Below, piece by piece: positions 63,301 through 64,000 of a stretch of 64,000 nucleotides of DNA; within the stretch, counting starts at the first letter, position 1, and each line of letters opens with the position of its first letter. The notes under the pieces are model-generated. The model worked only from the letters and a program-made list of their open reading frames with translations. It ran no database searches and was not told where the DNA came from. The stretch lies in assembly GCF_000190755.2 (NCBI RefSeq), contig NZ_JH109152.1, positions 2,799,576 to 2,863,575 on the forward strand, read 5' to 3'. The position numbers and the translations under genes are program-made. This DNA comes from Methylobacter tundripaludum SV96. GTDB taxonomy: Bacteria; Pseudomonadota; Gammaproteobacteria; Methylococcales; Methylomonadaceae.

Positions 63301-64000
63301 TCAAGCAGCAAAGCCCTGCTTCAGCAATGCATCAAACTGCTCAGCCGATACCGGTTTGCTGAACAGATAACCTTGCATCTCATCACAACCCTGTTCGCGC
63401 AGGAACGCTTGCTGCCCTTCCGTTTCCACGCCCTCGGCAATGGTTTTCAGGCCAAGGCTCTTCGCCAAGTTGATAATGGCGCTGACGATCACCTTGTCTT
63501 CCGGGTCGGTGCTGATGTCACGTACAAAGGACTGGTCGATCTTGAGCTTATACACCTTGAATTCCTTCAGATAGCTCAGTGAGGAATAGCCGGTACCGAA
63601 GTCATCGATCGACATACGAACGCCGCGCTCTTGCAAATTGTTCATTACGGCGATGGCGCTTTGCGGATTGTGCATCGCCACGCCTTCGGTCAACTCCAGT
63701 TCCAGATACTCGGGCGGCAAGCCTTCTTCGTCGAGTATGCGGGTGACCAGCTCGGGCAGGTCGGGATGACGAAACTGCACCGCTGACAGGTTCACTGCCA
63801 TAATCAACGGGCCGAAACCCTCATTCACCCAAGCTTTTGCCTGCTGCACGGCGCACCGTAATACCCATTCGCCGATCGGCAGGATCAGCCCGCTGCCTTC
63901 CGCGACAGGAATAAATTCCGCCGGAGACACCATGCCCAATTCAGGATGCTGCCAGCGTAGCAAGGCTTCCGCCCCGATAATGGCCCCGTCGCGCATCGAA
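63301..64000 (-). CDS. EAL-domain c-di-GMP phosphodiesterase, C-terminal part (5' end outside window)
   Basis: The frame runs off the right edge. The visible 233 residues are an EAL domain with all key motifs: GAEALLRWQHP, ELTEGV, DDFGTGYSSLSYL, KIDQSFVRDI and AEGVETEGQ, and a terminal SKPVSAEQF. It should hydrolyse c-di-GMP. Upstream PAS or GGDEF domains are common but lie outside the window. With the PilZ protein at 49.2 kb it shows active c-di-GMP signalling. Confidence 0.95.
   Translation of the reverse strand, partial: SMRDGAIIGAEALLRWQHPELGMVSPAEFIPVAEGSGLILPIGEWVLRCAVQQAKAWVNEGFGPLIMAVNLSAVQFRHPDLPELVTRILDEEGLPPEYLELELTEGVAMHNPQSAIAVMNNLQERGVRMSIDDFGTGYSSLSYLKEFKVYKLKIDQSFVRDISTDPEDKVIVSAIINLAKSLGLKTIAEGVETEGQQAFLREQGCDEMQGYLFSKPVSAEQFDALLKQGFAA

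Overview
The window is a gene-dense piece of a bacterial chromosome. It has about 62 protein genes, no rRNA or tRNA gene, no CRISPR array and no insertion sequence that I can recognise. Protein families and gene order point to a gammaproteobacterium. The run aroQ-accB-accC-prmA-DUF3426-dusB-fis-purH-purD and the trio ubiG-HAD phosphatase-YciK-like SDR follow the order known from Pseudomonas and relatives. A draT-draG pair implies a nitrogen fixer. Together with the Na+ oxaloacetate decarboxylase, the Cys-rich orphan proteins and the abundant short palindromic repeats, this suggests a type I methanotroph (Methylococcales). That placement is inference, because no methane-oxidation gene lies in the window.

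Layout. 1-2.3 kb: 3' part of ftsK, a tiny membrane protein and a CBS-domain protein. 2.4-8.5 kb: heat-shock cluster hrcA-grpE-dnaK-dnaJ followed by dapB, with a CIRCE operator before hrcA and a sigma32-type promoter before dnaK. 8.6-14 kb: a small twin-CX9C protein and sbcD-sbcC. 14-15.8 kb: draT-draG, the reversible ADP-ribosylation switch of nitrogenase reductase. 16-20 kb: a CorA-type transporter with an MgtE_N-like front end, then an envelope cluster (TSUP permease, DUF502, lipoprotein, coiled-coil protein). 20-23.4 kb (minus strand): oadGAB. 23.6-27.2 kb: msrB-apeB, an AlkB-like dioxygenase and an overlapping unknown gene. 27.4-38.5 kb (minus strand): an AT-richer orphan, purD, purH, fis, dusB, two Cys-rich orphans, rlmI, a DUF3426 protein, prmA, accC, accB, aroQ. 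38.7-41.8 kb (minus strand): tlpA-like, dsbD, cutA. 41.8-51 kb (mostly plus strand): fxsA, a DUF2892 protein, uvrD, fbaA, ubiG, HAD phosphatase, SDR, sufT, a PilZ protein and a methyltransferase. 51-54.5 kb (minus strand): a subtilase plus AAA ATPase pair matching the IetAS defence module. 54.8-55.5 kb: a DUF4160-DUF2442 pair with a promoter/operator. 55.8-64 kb: M23 peptidase, a small membrane protein, lnt, a hydrophobic small protein, a rhodanese lipoprotein, a Pat-like acyl-CoA synthetase/GNAT protein, a membrane-anchored periplasmic protein and the C-terminal part of an EAL-domain protein.

The most unusual structure is the repeat content. At least four families of short palindromic or inverted repeats are scattered between genes, and some lie inside genes. 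One 37-bp unit in the intergenic region at 25.49 kb recurs with a single indel, in frame, inside a methyltransferase gene at 50.54 kb. A shorter relative encodes part of the C-terminal tail of the AlkB-like protein. Two perfect hairpins are inserted in frame in hrcA. The stop codons of purD, the methyltransferase and lnt lie within repeat units. This resembles the in-frame palindromic elements of Rickettsia and is my leading candidate for something undescribed. The small twin-CX9C protein and the two Cys-rich orphans inside a conserved housekeeping cluster are the next best leads.
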